A stretch of 64,000 bases of DNA, from the NCBI GenBank assembly GCA_030704615.1, contig CM060733.1, positions 41,354,001 through 41,418,000 on the forward strand, given 5' to 3'. This stretch comes from Takakia lepidozioides (Eukaryota; Streptophyta; Takakiopsida; Takakiales; Takakiaceae). The position numbers were made by a program, and so were the translations under genes. Shown here piece by piece: positions 1 through 13,250 of this stretch (the first letter of the stretch is position 1; each line of letters opens with the position of its first letter). Below the pieces are notes generated by a model. The model was given only the letters and a program-made list of their open reading frames with translations. It was not told the DNA's origin and did not search any database.

Positions 1-427
1 ATTTTTTCACCCGTCTTGGTGGCCGGGGTGTGCTCAACTGAGCATCCGGCTCAGCAACACCTCCCGAATAGGAGAGCTGTCTAAGCCGGCCCCTGGCGCA
101 TCCAAGATGTGGACAAGAGGGGGGGTACTGGCCTCGGGGGGCAGACGATCCCTCCGGCTGCGGCTGTCGACGGGGCTGGTTAACCGTGAGACCCCTGGCG
201 CGTCACACGTGCCGGCAGAGCAAACGGATTGTCCGCCCCTTTCTTTGGGCAGGGGCTTCTTCTCTTTCCCCACAAGCTAGCACCTGTCATGCAAACCCAC
301 AAATTGGGCCTCATTAGGAACAACCTCTACATTCCAGATCCAAAACAAAAAAACCAAGCATGTCGGGGCTGAGAGCAGCAATTGCTCGGGTCTCGAGAGG
401 GGGCAACAAAGAGCAAGAAAAAGGTGG

Positions 428-504
428 GGGGGGGGGGGGGGAGTGACTGAGCACCACCAACAGCTGCTGAGCACCACGGGCTCAGTCACTCCCCCCCCCC
501 CCCC
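428..504. repeat. 25-bp perfect inverted repeat with G14/C14 arms
   Basis: A run of 16 G (426-441) followed by AGTGACTGAGC is mirrored by GCTCAGTCACT and a run of 14 C (491-504). The paired arms are 428-452 and 480-504, with a 27-nt loop. The arms could form a very stable hairpin, and the G run could form a quadruplex. No transposon terminus or gene is visible next to it. Confidence 0.85.
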
Positions 505-3500
505 ATTTTCTTTTTTTTTGGTTTCCTGATCTCTCCCTCTCTCCTTCCCTCTCCCTCTGTACAAGGAATTTGCTTATATTTTTTCCAAAACCCAGGACGG
601 CTTGGACTAATTTTGTCTAAACCTTTTTTAATCCACAATGGATGTAATCATGAAAATGGAGGAATTCCATTAACGCAATTTCTCTGATTACCTACTGGGT
701 TCTTTGGATGAGTTTGGTCATGAAAACTAAACCCTAATGAAAGCAAGACTCTACTTTTGGATGCCATCACTATTGGATGACATCATGATGGAATCAGGGA
801 AATACTTTACATTATCTGTTTTTCATCTATTCTGGATGAAATCGCGAAGGTTTGCCCTATCTCTTCCTCCGCCCTTAAACTCTGCACGATAATCGTGCGT
901 TTTGATATGATGGAGCTGAGAGATGGTGTCAGAGGGATCATTTAAGCACAAATCTTGTGAATTTGATGGCTATGGAGAAGCTTTATGACAGCCTGCAAGT
1001 GCCCTTGCAAGATTCCAGTACTTTTCAATTCCCCTTGGGGTATGCAAAGGCGGCTGAGCTTCAATTCCCTCAATGAGGTTTGTCTCTTCCTGTGGCGGGC
1101 AACTTACTTTAAGCTGTGACTGCTTGCCGATCCGTTCAATGATCATTAAGAGCCAGCGCCGCTCTTAAACTATCAGGAAGTCCCTTCACCTGATAAAATG
1201 CTCGTAGATTTCAGCAACCATTGCTTGTTTGTGCTGTCGATTATCGAGTTCTTGGAGCTATGTCGAATCCTCTTCCACAAACACTTAAGGTTGTGGAATA
1301 TTTTGCTTTGCTTTGATCTCTTCTTTGCTTTTTTTGACGCAGTTGTACAGCGATAACAAGCGTGAGGCCTGATATTCACCTGGGGTTCCACCTCTTCACT
1401 AACTTCAATTGTTTTTTGACTGCATGTGATGGACCAGGTGAGGGCCTCACTTAATATGATTCATGAAGCTTGCAATTGATTGAAAACTAGCAGCTGAAGT
1501 GAAGTCGACTCAAGCTGTTTCTTCAGGGAGCTGATTCGAATCTGCCCCCATTTCTTGATCTTTCTGGCTATGCTTCCAACTCTTCTTGTTGAGCATTAAT
1601 ACATTAGATGAGCTTTATTAGAACACATACTTTCTATTAAAGACTATTGCCTTTGATTTCTGCTACACTACGTGATGGTGCTGGATTTTGCTGTTTTTTA
1701 CAGCACAGCATGAGCTTTTATTTCGGTTATAGTACTGGTATGATGTTTGGCTTGAATGATATCTAAGTAAGAGGACATAGGGAACCACAATCTTTTGTTT
1801 TTTAGGCCTGTATGCTGCCTGATGCAGACCATCTGGGTTCCTGTCCTTCTCTACTTGTTTTGTGACCTTGCAAGTACCCTGCTAGAGCAGATACAGATTG
1901 CCCCAAGACCTAAAACGGGCTCTGGGATAAGACTGGCTTTACTACTAGGCATATACCATGACATTTTTTTCTGGATTTCTATATAGTCTGTGATTATCGT
2001 AATCACTTTCTGCTCAACCCCTTTTGAATCCATTTATACACACTGGCCCCAGATTGAAACTAGGTCTTGGGACAAAAAACAAGATGGGTGGACATTCCCT
2101 TTATGTGTAAATAGTTTTGAAGCTGTTACTGATCTAATCTGACCATTATGGGTATATGAAAACTGGAATTCTTCTCCAGTTTTTTAATGGGAACATGGGT
2201 GGTAAACTTAGCAAGTTAAACATAATTTTCCTGCTATGAAATGTTTCTAATATTCCGTATGAGCATACCCCTTGATTGGGTCCCTGTTTGTCTGAAACGG
2301 ATGTTTATAGATCCCACCCCCCCCCTCCCAGAGATTTCATGAACTGTGAGATCTGTTATAATGTCATCATACTGGTTTATGAATGAAGAGTGATTGATAG
2401 TCTCTCGTTATGAGGCTGATTTGTCATACAAATTGTTTGGTCTTGTCCATGTCTCGACAAGACATTTTATCTTCCCTCTCCCTCTAAACTCTTTGGATTT
2501 CATCTGGCCTTAACCTTTTTGATGCTGGTTATTTGGTTTTTCATCCTAATCTCCTTTCTCATCCAAATCTGGATGAAATTATTAGGATGATGACCCTTAC
2601 TGTGCAAAAATCTTGGTTTATCATTTGTTTTCTCTTTTTTCATCCAAATTGGTTGAATTCCATGAATGATGGTGACCTATTTTAATCCAGGAGATAGTAA
2701 TTTTACCATCATTTATTATAAATGATGGCAGTTATTAAACTTGAGCCTATACCCTAACCCTAAAAATTACCTTTTTAATGGATGTCATCCATTGACATGT
2801 GCATCTCCTGCTAGAATGCGACTTTTCATCCCCCCTGGATGAGAAATCGAGGATCTGTGCCCTAAGCAGGTCGACACCTTTCACAGCACAGAACTCGTGC
2901 TTCAGGGATCTTTGATGATGCGCCGTGTAAATCTGCTCCCCAGCTGCTGCATGGTACCTGTGATGGCTGGCTCTTGGGATGCGCATTGGTGGATTATGCA
3001 GATTCTTCTCTGGCAGGTGACAAAGTGATGATTGCTTTGCTCAGACCCTCATGGTTCTTTTTAATTGCAGCGGCGCTTTTACTCCTCGTTGGGAAGTAAT
3101 CTACCCCTATTTATCTACAGATTACATATGGCTCTTTCATTTTGTATGAGCTCTTCTCTATCTGTGAACCCTTCTACTTTGATTGCGTTCTGTTGGAGAC
3201 AATCTGTTGGACGCCATGGCGCAGGGCATACCGCAAACACTCAAGGTCTTTTGAGGTTACCCTTGCTTGAATTGTGATCTGTACATGCTTTAGAATTCAG
3301 CACTGACATGAATAGCAACTGTGAAGACCTGCCACTCACCTGATGCATCCTCACTAACACCATCTTTATGTGTGGGGTTTTTGGGATGGGCACAGGTGAG
3401 GGTCTTCACTTGTCTTGAATTCTTGAAGCTTGCAGAGTAGGGATTGCTGCTACCGCTTGAAGATGTTGATGCCAGTTGTTGTTTCAAATCTGCTACCTTG

Positions 3501-3850
3501 CTGCCTCCAAACGGCTTCAAGTCTGCTCTAATGAGGATCGCCTTCTTACTCCTTACCCTTGTTTTTTGGTTCTTGATGACCACTTCTACATGTTTTGGAG
3601 TTAAGACACACAAGGGACTTCATAGAAAACAAAATCTCTACTGAAGGCTCTGGCTATTTTCAACAAAGGTATAGGGTTGCAGCTATAACTATGGCTGAAT
3701 GGAAACTAGGCTCTGAAATGAAACATCATGGCCTGGCTTTGATGGATCAGAAGATAGACCTTGTCTAATAACAAACATTCTTCAAGGCTCTCATATCACT
3801 GTGATTTCATTGCATGATAGGGGACAGGGGTTTCTGAGTTACTTTCTTTA

Positions 3851-4945
3851 ACTGGCAGAGCTTTTTATATGAGGCCCGGGAATACCACTCCAGGCCCATA
3901 TCTGCTGAGGGTACTCAGCCCTGTTGTTTATGTTGTTAGAGTCTTGCCTATGACTTGGCACTGAAGCACCTTCAGACCTGGTCCCATCATAATTTTGATT
4001 TTCAAGACCTGCTTGCTGGTAGTTTGTGTGCTTCTTACCTTCTACCTTCTCACCCCTGGCATGTTTTGATCATGAAGTCCTGGAATTCCATTCCAGACCT
4101 GCAGCTCCTTACAGAGACTCAAATAAGCCATGTCATTGCATGTAATGCTTGCTCATATGTTTGCAGTGCTATGATATCTTCAAGCTGGCTGTTTTTTTAG
4201 GAAGGTGACTTCTTCAAAATTTGGATTCTAAAACAGTAACCTTTATGGTCCAGCAAGTAGCCTAGCATGGCAGTTTTAAATACTTCTTCATGGCCTAAAC
4301 CTGGTCATGATACACCTTGCTAGGTGTAGAGATTATTCTTACTTAGATAAAACAAGCAAGAATGACACTTGTTGTCTTGAAGGGCTTGGTTTTGGAGATT
4401 ATCTCCAGACCTGCAATCTGATTTCTGAAATGAAGGTAGAATCTGCAAGTATAAGGGTGATTTTTTTTTTATCAACCATGGTGCTTTCATGATATGATTG
4501 ACCTGGAATTTTGTGTTTACTTTTTTTTTTTTACCTTGGCAGAGCTATTTATGAGGCCCTGGAATACCAATCCAGGCCTGTATATGCCTGAAAAAACTCA
4601 GCCCCGTTTCTACTTTATGAATCTTGCATATGTCTTGGCACTGATAGATCAATTTCAAGCCAATACAGGTTGCCTTTTTAGGAAGATGAATGGCTCAAGA
4701 ACTGGAGTATGTAAAGCTTGACACATGTCAACAAAAAATTAGGAATCATTATGTCAAGAGGCAAATGCTTAAGACATGTAGGGCTTGCTGTTTCAATTGC
4801 AATTTAAAGTACTATGTGTTTGGCTCTCGAGATTTATCTCCAGACCTGCAATCTGGTTTTTGGAAATGATGTTACAATCGGCAAGTATGGTGGTGATCCT
4901 TGTATGTCAAACTATGGCGCTTTTCATATATGATTGACCAGAATC
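3851..4945. repeat. Degenerate tandem duplication
   Basis: Three landmarks occur twice in the same order. A GGCAGAGCT...GAGGCCC block is at 3851-3911 and 4534-4606. A TCTCCAGACCTGCAATCTG block is near 4400 and 4835. A block ending in ATGATTGACC is near 4456-4505 and 4893-4940. The second copy is shorter, so it carries an internal deletion. The copies are old and non-coding. Confidence 0.6.
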
Positions 4946-5167
4946 CACCCTCCCACCTTGTTTTTTCAGATACCCTGAACTGTAATGGGATATTCAAATG
5001 AGATGGTAAACATGGAAGTGGTTGTTAGATGGTGCCCTATCAAGGGCTGCTTTGTCTTTCAATGACAATGACCTTAGTGGTCTTGTCCATGTCTTGACAT
5101 GACATGTATATCTTCCCTCTCTTTATTTGATCAGTGTACTTAGTGATATTTGTACACACCATCTACC

Positions 5168-7789
5168 TGTAGTGTGAAAAGAAGGGGGCATAAATCCCCT
5201 TCTGTGTAATTCTAACTGGTACTTCTTCGTCAGTAAAAAGAACAACCTAGCAATCTACCAGCGGCACACGGTTATGGGTTTCCCTCCTATCGTTCATGAT
5301 GAATTTCATAAATCCTCATCCACGCGCAGCGGAAGAGAAAACATGGATGGGGATAATCCTTCTTGTTCATGATTTACACAATCTTTATACAATCGCAGCA
5401 CCAATGGTGCTGCTGTGATATTTTCAGTGATACAACCAGCCCTATGACGGAGCTAAATGCGACCCATGTGGGCATCACCCTTGAGCAACACACGTCGAAA
5501 CCCCTTTTGTAATGAGATCACTGATAAGAGGAAGGCAACTCAGATCTACCATGAATTACAAGCTTAGTGATTCTCTGCAGATGTCATGGTTTTTCCTCTA
5601 TCTCCCAGTTGACCATCCCTCATTACCACCCCTTTACTGAGCAGCTCCCCTCCTTTCCAAACCTTTTCTCTCTCCTTCCTGCTTGTAAATTCCTCATTTT
5701 CTTCCAACTAGCAGCCTATCTACATGCAATGCAAACACATTCAGCTATATATCCAGTGAATCCAGCCTTGGAATCAAACCTTGGTCACACAAGACATGAT
5801 CAGCTCTTCCATCAGTCTTTCTCTCACCCAAAACGACCCTTCACACTGTTTGCCTCCAGGGACAACCCAATTTGTCAGTCAGTTCCCAACCCTTCTACAG
5901 ATCTGCATCTAAACACCCCAACAACTCACTTTTGCCCTTTCAGATTTGAACCACAGAGTTCAAATCCTGAGTCCACTCTGAACCATTTAAACTCCACATC
6001 AGCCCCATCCACCTCTCCTCTTTCTGATTTCAAAGAGGTTACACAGCTACCCTCACTAGTGCTCACATCAACTACATTGGATTGCATTACAATCTAATCA
6101 TCAAAATCCAGAGCCGCATTGTATGCAGATTCATGATACTGAAGCCAAAGGAGCAAAACAAAACAACAGCAAGCATTCTGTCACTGTGGGTGAACTATAT
6201 CTGCCCTCACTCAACACTCCTACAGACATGTGCATCAGATCCATTCATCTCCACCCCATCCTGGTTTGAAGTCCAGAGTCCCCATTCCATTTCTCAAAGT
6301 CTTTTTCCTGTCCTCATCACGCTCTTTGTTGAGAGTTTTCTACCAAAATTTCCACAACACGATTCCCAGTGCCAAAAAGAAGAAGCCTGGTATCTACGAA
6401 CTTATCTGTCTTATACTCCAGGTGAAGCGGTGGGTCTACCTGCCCAAAATGGCACCTCCCCATCTCCATCAGCAGCTACCTTAACTCTCTTGTCGTCTGG
6501 ATTTGACGATTCCAGCGTTCATTACGTCATGACGGCCCTGCTTCAGCCTATGGCAACACCCCTATAGCTTGCCAACTAACTACCCTATCTCACTATCTAA
6601 GCAAATCTACCCTAAAGATCTGATATGATCTTATAACAAGAAGACAGTGATCATCTGAAAGCTTTTTGCATCTGTACATTCCTCTACTCCTTACCTCCTT
6701 ATTTACAGATAACCTGAGTCACCATCCACAAGCCAATCCCTCATTCGCTCTGGCAGATGCTCGTTATGTCGAGCTGCTCTTCATCCTGACTCTCCATTGA
6801 TTGTGCCAGCAACCCACCTCCCTGTTTTCTGGCAGCTGGCCGTTTCCCTTGCATGCTCATCCTCCCATGATCATGTTCATCAAGGCAATGGCGGCTCTGG
6901 TGGTTTGCACAAGATTCGTGACAGCACCGCCTCCCTTCACCTGGCTTGAGCACAACTCTTCCAAGCTGTTCCCTGCACGATTATCCTCCAGCAAGCCCTA
7001 AGCTACCCATTCACCATAGCAGCGACTGCACCACCTGTTACTGATTGCTCCAATCGCATGCCACACCGATCTCCCTGTAAGCATATCCTCCAGAAATTGA
7101 TCATTACAAGAAATGGGCGGCCACCGCTTCCCCTGCTGCACAGATTACCAAGTTGTGCCCTTATACTCTACATTAACGCTTCTCTTAATGCAAGCCAGAA
7201 TGCCCCAGTGTAGATGCAATCGCCCTTGACACAATGCCCTGCCAATTCCACTGTTCGCAGCATCTGCTCAGAGCGCCCATCATCTTCCCTTCGTCTTCTT
7301 CCTCGTCCCGCGTTTCTAGGGTAATCACCAGTGATGAAAGTCATCCACTTTCACGAACGGAAAACGTGCTAGGTTTCATTAACAGAGTTAATTACAAATT
7401 CATTGCCTCCTTGGCACTGGATCCTTCGTCCTCGTTCCTAGGAGTCATCCAGAGAGCATGGATGTAATCCATTCATCCTCCGGATGAAAATACGTCTGGT
7501 CACAACTTAGCCATTTCATCCTGGCAAAGTACTCATAGTGTGCCCATGAAATAACCTGTAGGCAGGGATGAATTCCGCCCATAGCATGTATGAAATAAAT
7601 TGAGCATCTTCATCCTGGCCAATAGTCCCCAATCGTTCCCATGATGTAACCAAGAAACATGTATGGAATAAATTGCAGGGACAACTCAACCTATTTTCAC
7701 ATTGGTACCAAGGCCCTTCCTTTGTAGCAATGCAGAATCTCAGTGGGTAAAACAAAAATTTAATGTCACTCCCCTGCATTCACACTACA
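5168..7789 (-). repeat. Complete 3' LTR of element A (2622 bp)
   Basis: On the plus strand the LTR starts TGTAGTGTG and ends CACACTACA, a perfect 9-bp terminal inverted repeat with the standard TG...CA ends. The first about 540 bp match 13269-13807 closely. The LTR is unusually long. Short ORFs inside it (for example 5567-6567) show no family motifs and are treated as chance. Confidence 0.75.
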
Positions 7790-7800
7790 TATGTAGTGTG

Positions 7801-7811
7801 TCTCCCCTTTT
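7801..7811 (-). other. Polypurine tract of element A
   Basis: On the minus strand this reads AAAAGGGGAGA, a typical plus-strand primer next to a 3' LTR. It is separated from the LTR by 11 nt that repeat the LTR tip in inverted form, giving a 20-bp palindrome at 7781-7800. Confidence 0.6.
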
Positions 7812-9212
7812 AAGTGTCAGGGTCCTCACTGACCACCTCCACTGGCTGAACACCTACTGGAGGTATAAAAGGTTTCAGGTCCCGCCTACTTCTTACCCAT
7901 TCCTTGTTTGCCCCATCTCTCAGCCTGCATCTGCGTGCAGCTTCCCCTGTCTTTGTGGTGCTTCCTGCATCCTTGTACCCCAAAAAGTCATAGGGTCCCT
8001 CCCGTGGGGATGTCATAGAAGACCTCTTTCCAGGCCTCAACATCATCACCTTGTTGTTTTCCACTAGCCTGCAGTAGCTATGCCCTGCTCGATGCCTCCT
8101 TTCATAATCCTTTGCTTGCTGACGCTGCCCTTTCTTCACACTTTTCCGCAGCTTAGCCTTCATCTCTGTGAGGAGCTGGATTTTCTGCTGCATCATAAGT
8201 GTAACCTCTGCAACAGATCCATCAAAATTTACTGCTGCTGTAAGATAGTGCAACCTGTTGTCGATCCCCAGCCTTGGAATTCTACTAGTCAGCACATGAT
8301 AAGGTGAGAATCTTGTTGAAGCCTGAACCCCCATTCTGTAACCAAACAAGGCTTTGTAGAGATTCTGATCCCACTCAATGTCGTTTCCAACTCCCAAGGT
8401 GGTGATGCTCTGTTTGAGGGACTTAATCACCCTCTCCACCATACCATTACACTGAGGCCAGTACGGAGCATTTGCTCCCTTTTTATACCATATTCGCGGC
8501 ATGTATCTTCAAACTCCCCTCCCCACTCCGTGCCATTGTCAGTGAGCAATGTGTGTGGGCAGCTATACCTGTCTATCACTTCCTCCACCAGAAAGCGGGC
8601 AGTAAGAGCTGCTGTATGATCTGCCACTGGTGCAGCTTCTATCCACTTTGAAAAGTGATCTATCGCTACCAGAAAGTACTGATTGCCCCTGTTGGTTATA
8701 GGTAATGGCCCTGCGGTGTCAATTGCAACTCTGAAAAACAGATCCACTACTGGAATGTTGTGAAGTCTTGAGCTACCTGAGCGCAACACTCCGTTCTGTT
8801 TAGTCATCTGACATGCGCCACAGCTTTTGAGTACTTGCCTGATGAGCTTCGTTCTGTCATGCCAGAAATATCGCCGACATATCTCCTCTTGTGTTCTCCG
8901 GATTCCAAAGTGACCAATGGCCTTATGCACTTCCTTGATTATTGCCTCTCTGTCCTTTCTTGGTGGAACTACCCTTCCCTTAAAGTAGACTTCCCCTTTG
9001 AGATAGGAGTATTGCCTTGCTCGCCTGCTGGCTCTCTTGCTCTCCGCCTTTGTCAGATAGTCATTGACTTCTCCAAAACATAAAACATGCATAACTTCCA
9101 CATCCTCAAGTACATCAGGCTGCCTTTCCTCCCTACCAGCTACTGTCCCGTGATTGTCAGAGCTCATGAGAGACTCTTCCCCCCATCTTTCAGCTGCATG
9201 TAATAGTGACAT
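7810..9212 (-). pseudogene. pol: Integrase of element A (frameshifted)
   Basis: This is a retroviral-type integrase, which would insert the element's cDNA into the genome. The zinc-binding HHCC module is visible (HKAIGHFGIRRT, then SCGACQMTK). The catalytic core follows, with aspartates in VAIDTAGPL and LLTDNGTEW and the glutamate in GMVERVIKSL. The core is split between two frames: 9212-8427 carries the zinc module and both aspartates, and 8502-7810 carries the glutamate region and a basic C-terminal domain with the EGPY motif. The break lies at about 8430-8500. No chromodomain is seen after the C-terminal domain. Confidence 0.85.
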
Positions 9213-9410
9213 CTGAATAGCTTTGGTGGGTGTGCTCCATGGCAGCCAGTCCCCTTTAATGTCTTTATCGCAAGGAAAGGTTCTTGCCCTGAACGATGTG
9301 ATCCATCACTGCCTGAAGAATAAAATATCTTGGTGGAACACTCACCCCTCATGTGGCCTCCAGCTGGGCATCCTGATGAGGAGGTCACCTGAATCCTTCC
9401 TGTTGTTTCT

Positions 9411-12090
9411 TCACTTGTAGAGTGTTGAAGGGATGGGTGTTTCTTCAGAGCTGCCCTCTTCATTGTTTGATCGTTCTTCCTCAAGTACACAGGCTGGCTG
9501 CACCTTGACTAGCTCCTGATCTCGAGCATGAGCTCCTCGTGTAACCACATGGATGGTAGGACAGGAGAACACCAGATCTTCCCCTTTCTTGTTGCTGATT
9601 GCAGGAACATCCTTCCTTCCTGCACCCACATCCTTCCAAATACCTTCCCCTACCAGATTGACAGAGGCTGATTGGTTAATGCCCCTTCCTTGGGTCTTGG
9701 CTGCAAAAGTCACCTTCTTTCCTTCCCTATCTGGCATCACACCTGGTTTTAGTTCTCCTTTCAATATACCATGAGCCTTGGTCAACACACCACCTATGGA
9801 AGATCTACCTATTCCAGGGACGAACTCAAATGAAAAGTCACTAAGCAAGTCTATGCCAATGTGGTGTTCTGAGTACAGCCACCAATATGGGTCCAGATCT
9901 GTTTCTAAAGAAAAATGACTTCCCAACAGTGTCTCCTTGAAATGCCAAAGACCCCATACACATGCATAGTACTCTTCTCTCTTGCAAATCATTTCCCCTC
10001 TCTCACTGCTATACCCTACTTGCCTATGAGCCTCTTCTCTCAACTCTTCTTTACCCTCTTTATATTGAAATAGAGAAGCATTGATGGCACCCCTGTCCCA
10101 CTCTAGTTTAAGAAGATAGGCTCCATCCCTCTTTCTCCCCTCCCTTTTTTGACTGTATAGAGAAGTAGAGTATACCTCGAGCTCCTCGGTTTCCTCCGCT
10201 GGTCCCACTGGATACCTGCTTAGCGCATCTACGTTAGCATGCCTAGCACCCGCCCTATGAACAATCTTAAACTCAAAATCTTGTAACATCATGATCCATC
10301 TACCCCTGCGTCCATATGCGTCACTTACCGTTGCCAACCACTCCGGTGGTTTGTGATCAATTCTGATTATAAAAGGGGTTCCATACAGGTACTGCCTAAA
10401 GTGTAATACTCCCCACACCAAGGCATAGCATTCACCCTCCATAGGGTGATACTTACGCTGAGCATCAGATAGTACCTTACTAGCATATGCAATGACCCTC
10501 TACTTTTTATACTCCTTTTGTGACAATACTGCCCCCACCCCTTTGATGGACCAGTCAACATTCAAGACGAAAGGCCTTGAGAAATCTGGCCTGGCCAAAA
10601 TAGGTGCAGTCACCAGCTTCACCTGTAGGGCAAGAAACCTCTGCACTCCAGCTAAACTTCACATCCTTCTTAGTTAGAGTGAGCAAAGGCACTGCCACTC
10701 CAGCATATCCCTTGACATAGGGCCTATAGTACCCTGTCATCCCCAAATAACTTTTGACAGCAGTGTAGTTCTTGGGCAAGGGAAACCTTTCAATTGCAGC
10801 TATCTTATCTGGATCAGGCCAAGTTCCTTCTTCAGAGACCACATGCCCAAGGAACACCAACTACAAGTTGGCAAAGTAACACTTGTCCGGATTGAGCCTA
10901 AGATTGGCCCTTCTAAGCTTCTTCAACGCTCTCTTTATGTGCCCCATGTGATCTGCCCAGTCCTTGCTATGGATGTTGACGTCATCTACAAAGACCTTGG
11001 CACAATCTTTAATCTCTTCTTTAAGCACCCTGTTCATTGCCCTCTGAAAAGTAGCAGTGGCATTTTTTAGCCCAAATGGCATGACTAGCCATTCATACAA
11101 TCCTTTCTTTGTAATCACTGCTATTTTGCTTATGTCTTGGTCATCCATTTTGATCTGCCAAAAACCAGATTGCAGATCCAGTGCAAAAAACCACTTGGCT
11201 TTCCCCAACTGGTTCAAAACAACCTGAATCAATGGCATAGGGTAAGAGTCCCTCCTAGTCAAGCGGTTCACTGGCCTAAAATCACCACAAAAACGCTTGG
11301 ATCCATCCTTCTTGGGTGGAAGGGTAACTGGACATGACCATTCTGAACTACTTTCCCTCATCTTACCTTGTGAGATTAAAGTCTCAATCTGTCCTTGTAC
11401 TTCATTTTCCTCCCACTCTGATAGGCGGCTGGGTCGACTTCTGCAAGGTGGAAAGCCTTGTGTATCAATAGTATGTTCCACCTCACTGCAATAACCCAAG
11501 TCAGCCTTTCTAAGAGCAAAACACTCCTGATTTTCTCTCAGCTCTTGCTCCAATTCCATCCTATGTTCCTGGGCTAGCTCTGGATTGATGTGAAGTCTGG
11601 ATTTCCGATTTCTCCAGCGACTCTCCATTTTTTCTTCATGGCTAGGATCCCAACTCTTTCCCTCCACCTTGTGCACGGACTTAGCTACCCTCTGCCCTTC
11701 TTCCTGTGTCACAATCTGATTCCAATCATGGAAATCATCCTCTATTTCCACGTTGTTGTTCCCTAGTTCGCCATTCCAAGCTTTCTTGTAAGCTTCTTGT
11801 ATGATAGAGGCAGCCATGCTACGATGGGTCTCTTCCTGAAGTAGTTCAGACGTCCCTTGGTTCCTTGGAAGCCTGACTTCATTGATACTGTTTTGTGACA
11901 TCAGATCTGTCATTTCTGCGAGTATATCATCCTCATCATCATAGAACACGTCTACAAAGTTAGTTCCAGAAGCTCTCATCATAGTCTGGTCGAGTTTTCT
12001 ACTGCACTCATTCTCAGTATGCCCTAGTACCTTGCAAAAGTTGCACACCACACATTTCCGTGGAATGCCCAAACCGGTGACATTTGTCAC
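9411..12090 (-). pseudogene. pol: Reverse transcriptase and RNase H of element A (broken)
   Basis: The frame 12090-10861 opens with a third CCHC knuckle (CNFCKVLGHTENEC), runs through a poorly conserved stretch where a protease would be expected, then enters reverse transcriptase with KDGSKRFCGDFRPVN, FALDLQSGFWQI, MPFGLKNATATFQ and the catalytic FVDD. An in-frame stop at 10861 separates the palm from the thumb (VFLGHVVSEEG, 10860-10555). After a frameshift, 10442-9411 encodes RNase H, with GECYALVWGV and the DALSR end motif. These enzymes would copy the element RNA into DNA, but the breaks rule out one continuous polyprotein. Confidence 0.9.
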
Positions 12091-12817
12091 ACTTAGCTTG
12101 GGTTCTTCCTTCAGGACAATATGCAGCTATGTGACCCTCTTTATGACAAGTGTTACAAAGGCGAACACGAGGTGGTGTCCTAGATCCCGAGCTTTCTCCT
12201 ATGACTGGTCCCCTATCGAAGTACTTCTGTAGGGTAGTGTTTAGCTGATCAAGTCTTCTGTCCACAGGGTTGACAAACACAACTGACTCATCTGTATCAT
12301 CTCCTCCCAAGGGCTCTAGAGGTATTTCCCCCAATTTTCCCAGGCCCCTCTCAATCTCAATGGCTGTTTCAAGTGCTTCCTCTACATCAGAGAAGCGCCT
12401 GCCCAACATTACTCTTGCTATTTCTGGTCTCAAACCTGCTGCAAATCTACGCCTCTGTTCCAAATCAGACGCCCCACTTCTTATAAACAGCCGGTTCAAC
12501 CTATCAAAGTATGTCTGAACCCTCTGTCTACTTTCCTGTTTGATGGTATCTATCCTTAGCCTGATTTATGCCAAGTCAATGACACCAAACTTGGCTGATA
12601 TGGCTGCCCTGAAATCCTCCCTGTTGTCTGGTCTAGGGTTTTGTTTACGGTACCATTCATCAGTCTTGGCTCTTAGGTTGAGCCTTGCTACCTTGAAGGT
12701 TTTATCCTCATTTAAATCCCTGATATCTGCCTCCATCTGAATCCTCTCTAACCAGTCATTCACATCTTCACTACTCCTACCATGGTAAGGTACATCTATG
12801 CTAGTTGGACTGGTCAT
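12014..12817 (-). pseudogene. gag: Gag of element A
   Basis: The retrotransposon gag capsid region is recognisable at 12817-12566 (WLERIQMEADI, then EWYRKQNP) and continues in the same frame at 12499-12014 after an in-frame stop near 12566. It ends in two canonical CX2CX4HX4C zinc knuckles (CNTCHKEGHIAAYC and CDKCHRFGHSTEMC). The third knuckle lies just beyond a frameshift near 12060, at the head of the pol ORF. Gag would coat the element RNA and form the particle. Confidence 0.8.
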
Positions 12818-12928
12818 TCTTCTACACTCTAGTCTGAGTTCAAAGCTGGTTTAACACCTAATCTGATCTTAAATTTTCCTGCAACACCCCTAATGCTGAC
12901 CTCTATACCACTCCCACTGTCCATTTCT

Positions 12929-13219
12929 CTACATTTCTACTCTACCTCCCCATGTCACCTCTCGTGCCATGGTGTTTATCTTCTCCCACCTTCCTAACTC
13001 TCTTATCCAAAGCACAATGGTTGTTCTACCTTCAGCATGTATCACCCTAAGACATAAATCACCATCAGCTATTCTCCAAGCAGGGTTGAAGAAGTACAAA
13101 CGAGGCTCTGAATAGGCATTTGCTGAGCGTCGGCTAAAGCAAATCAGCACATCTCCAATGCTTGGTTCATCAGGAATCAGTGTGTGGTCTCTGCCTGCCA
13201 TCAAACCAGCCAATCCCAA
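12929..13219 (-). CDS. Leader ORF of element A, unrecognised
   Basis: A 96-residue ORF lies between the primer-binding site and gag and could be the N-terminus of the polyprotein. I recognise no domain; it is moderately rich in arginine and tryptophan. Its position and strand fit the element, but a chance ORF cannot be excluded. Confidence 0.3.
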   Translation of the reverse strand: MGLAGLMAGRDHTLIPDEPSIGDVLICFSRRSANAYSEPRLYFFNPAWRIADGDLCLRVIHAEGRTTIVLWIRELGRWEKINTMAREVTWGGRVEM

Positions 13220-13250
13220 TCAAGATCCCTAGCTAATAGTTTCAAGATTC

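Larger units (their letters stand above)
1..5167. other. Left flank with no confident gene
   Basis: I find no convincing protein, RNA gene or intact transposon here. ORFs are short, lack family motifs and overlap on both strands. The segment is AT-rich with degenerate internal duplications (annotated separately) and a strong poly-G/poly-C inverted repeat near 0.45 kb. A minus-strand ORF at about 3290-3613 ends in a plausible splice-donor context, so an exon of an unrecognised gene is possible but unproven. Confidence 0.5.

Noticed and set aside
34-564. Two minus-strand ORFs at the left edge
   Set aside because: No family resemblance; the second runs through the poly-G/poly-C inverted repeat.
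5567-6567. Two ORFs of 176 and 161 residues
   Set aside because: They lie wholly inside the element A LTR, are low-complexity (S/P/T/F-rich) and lack motifs.
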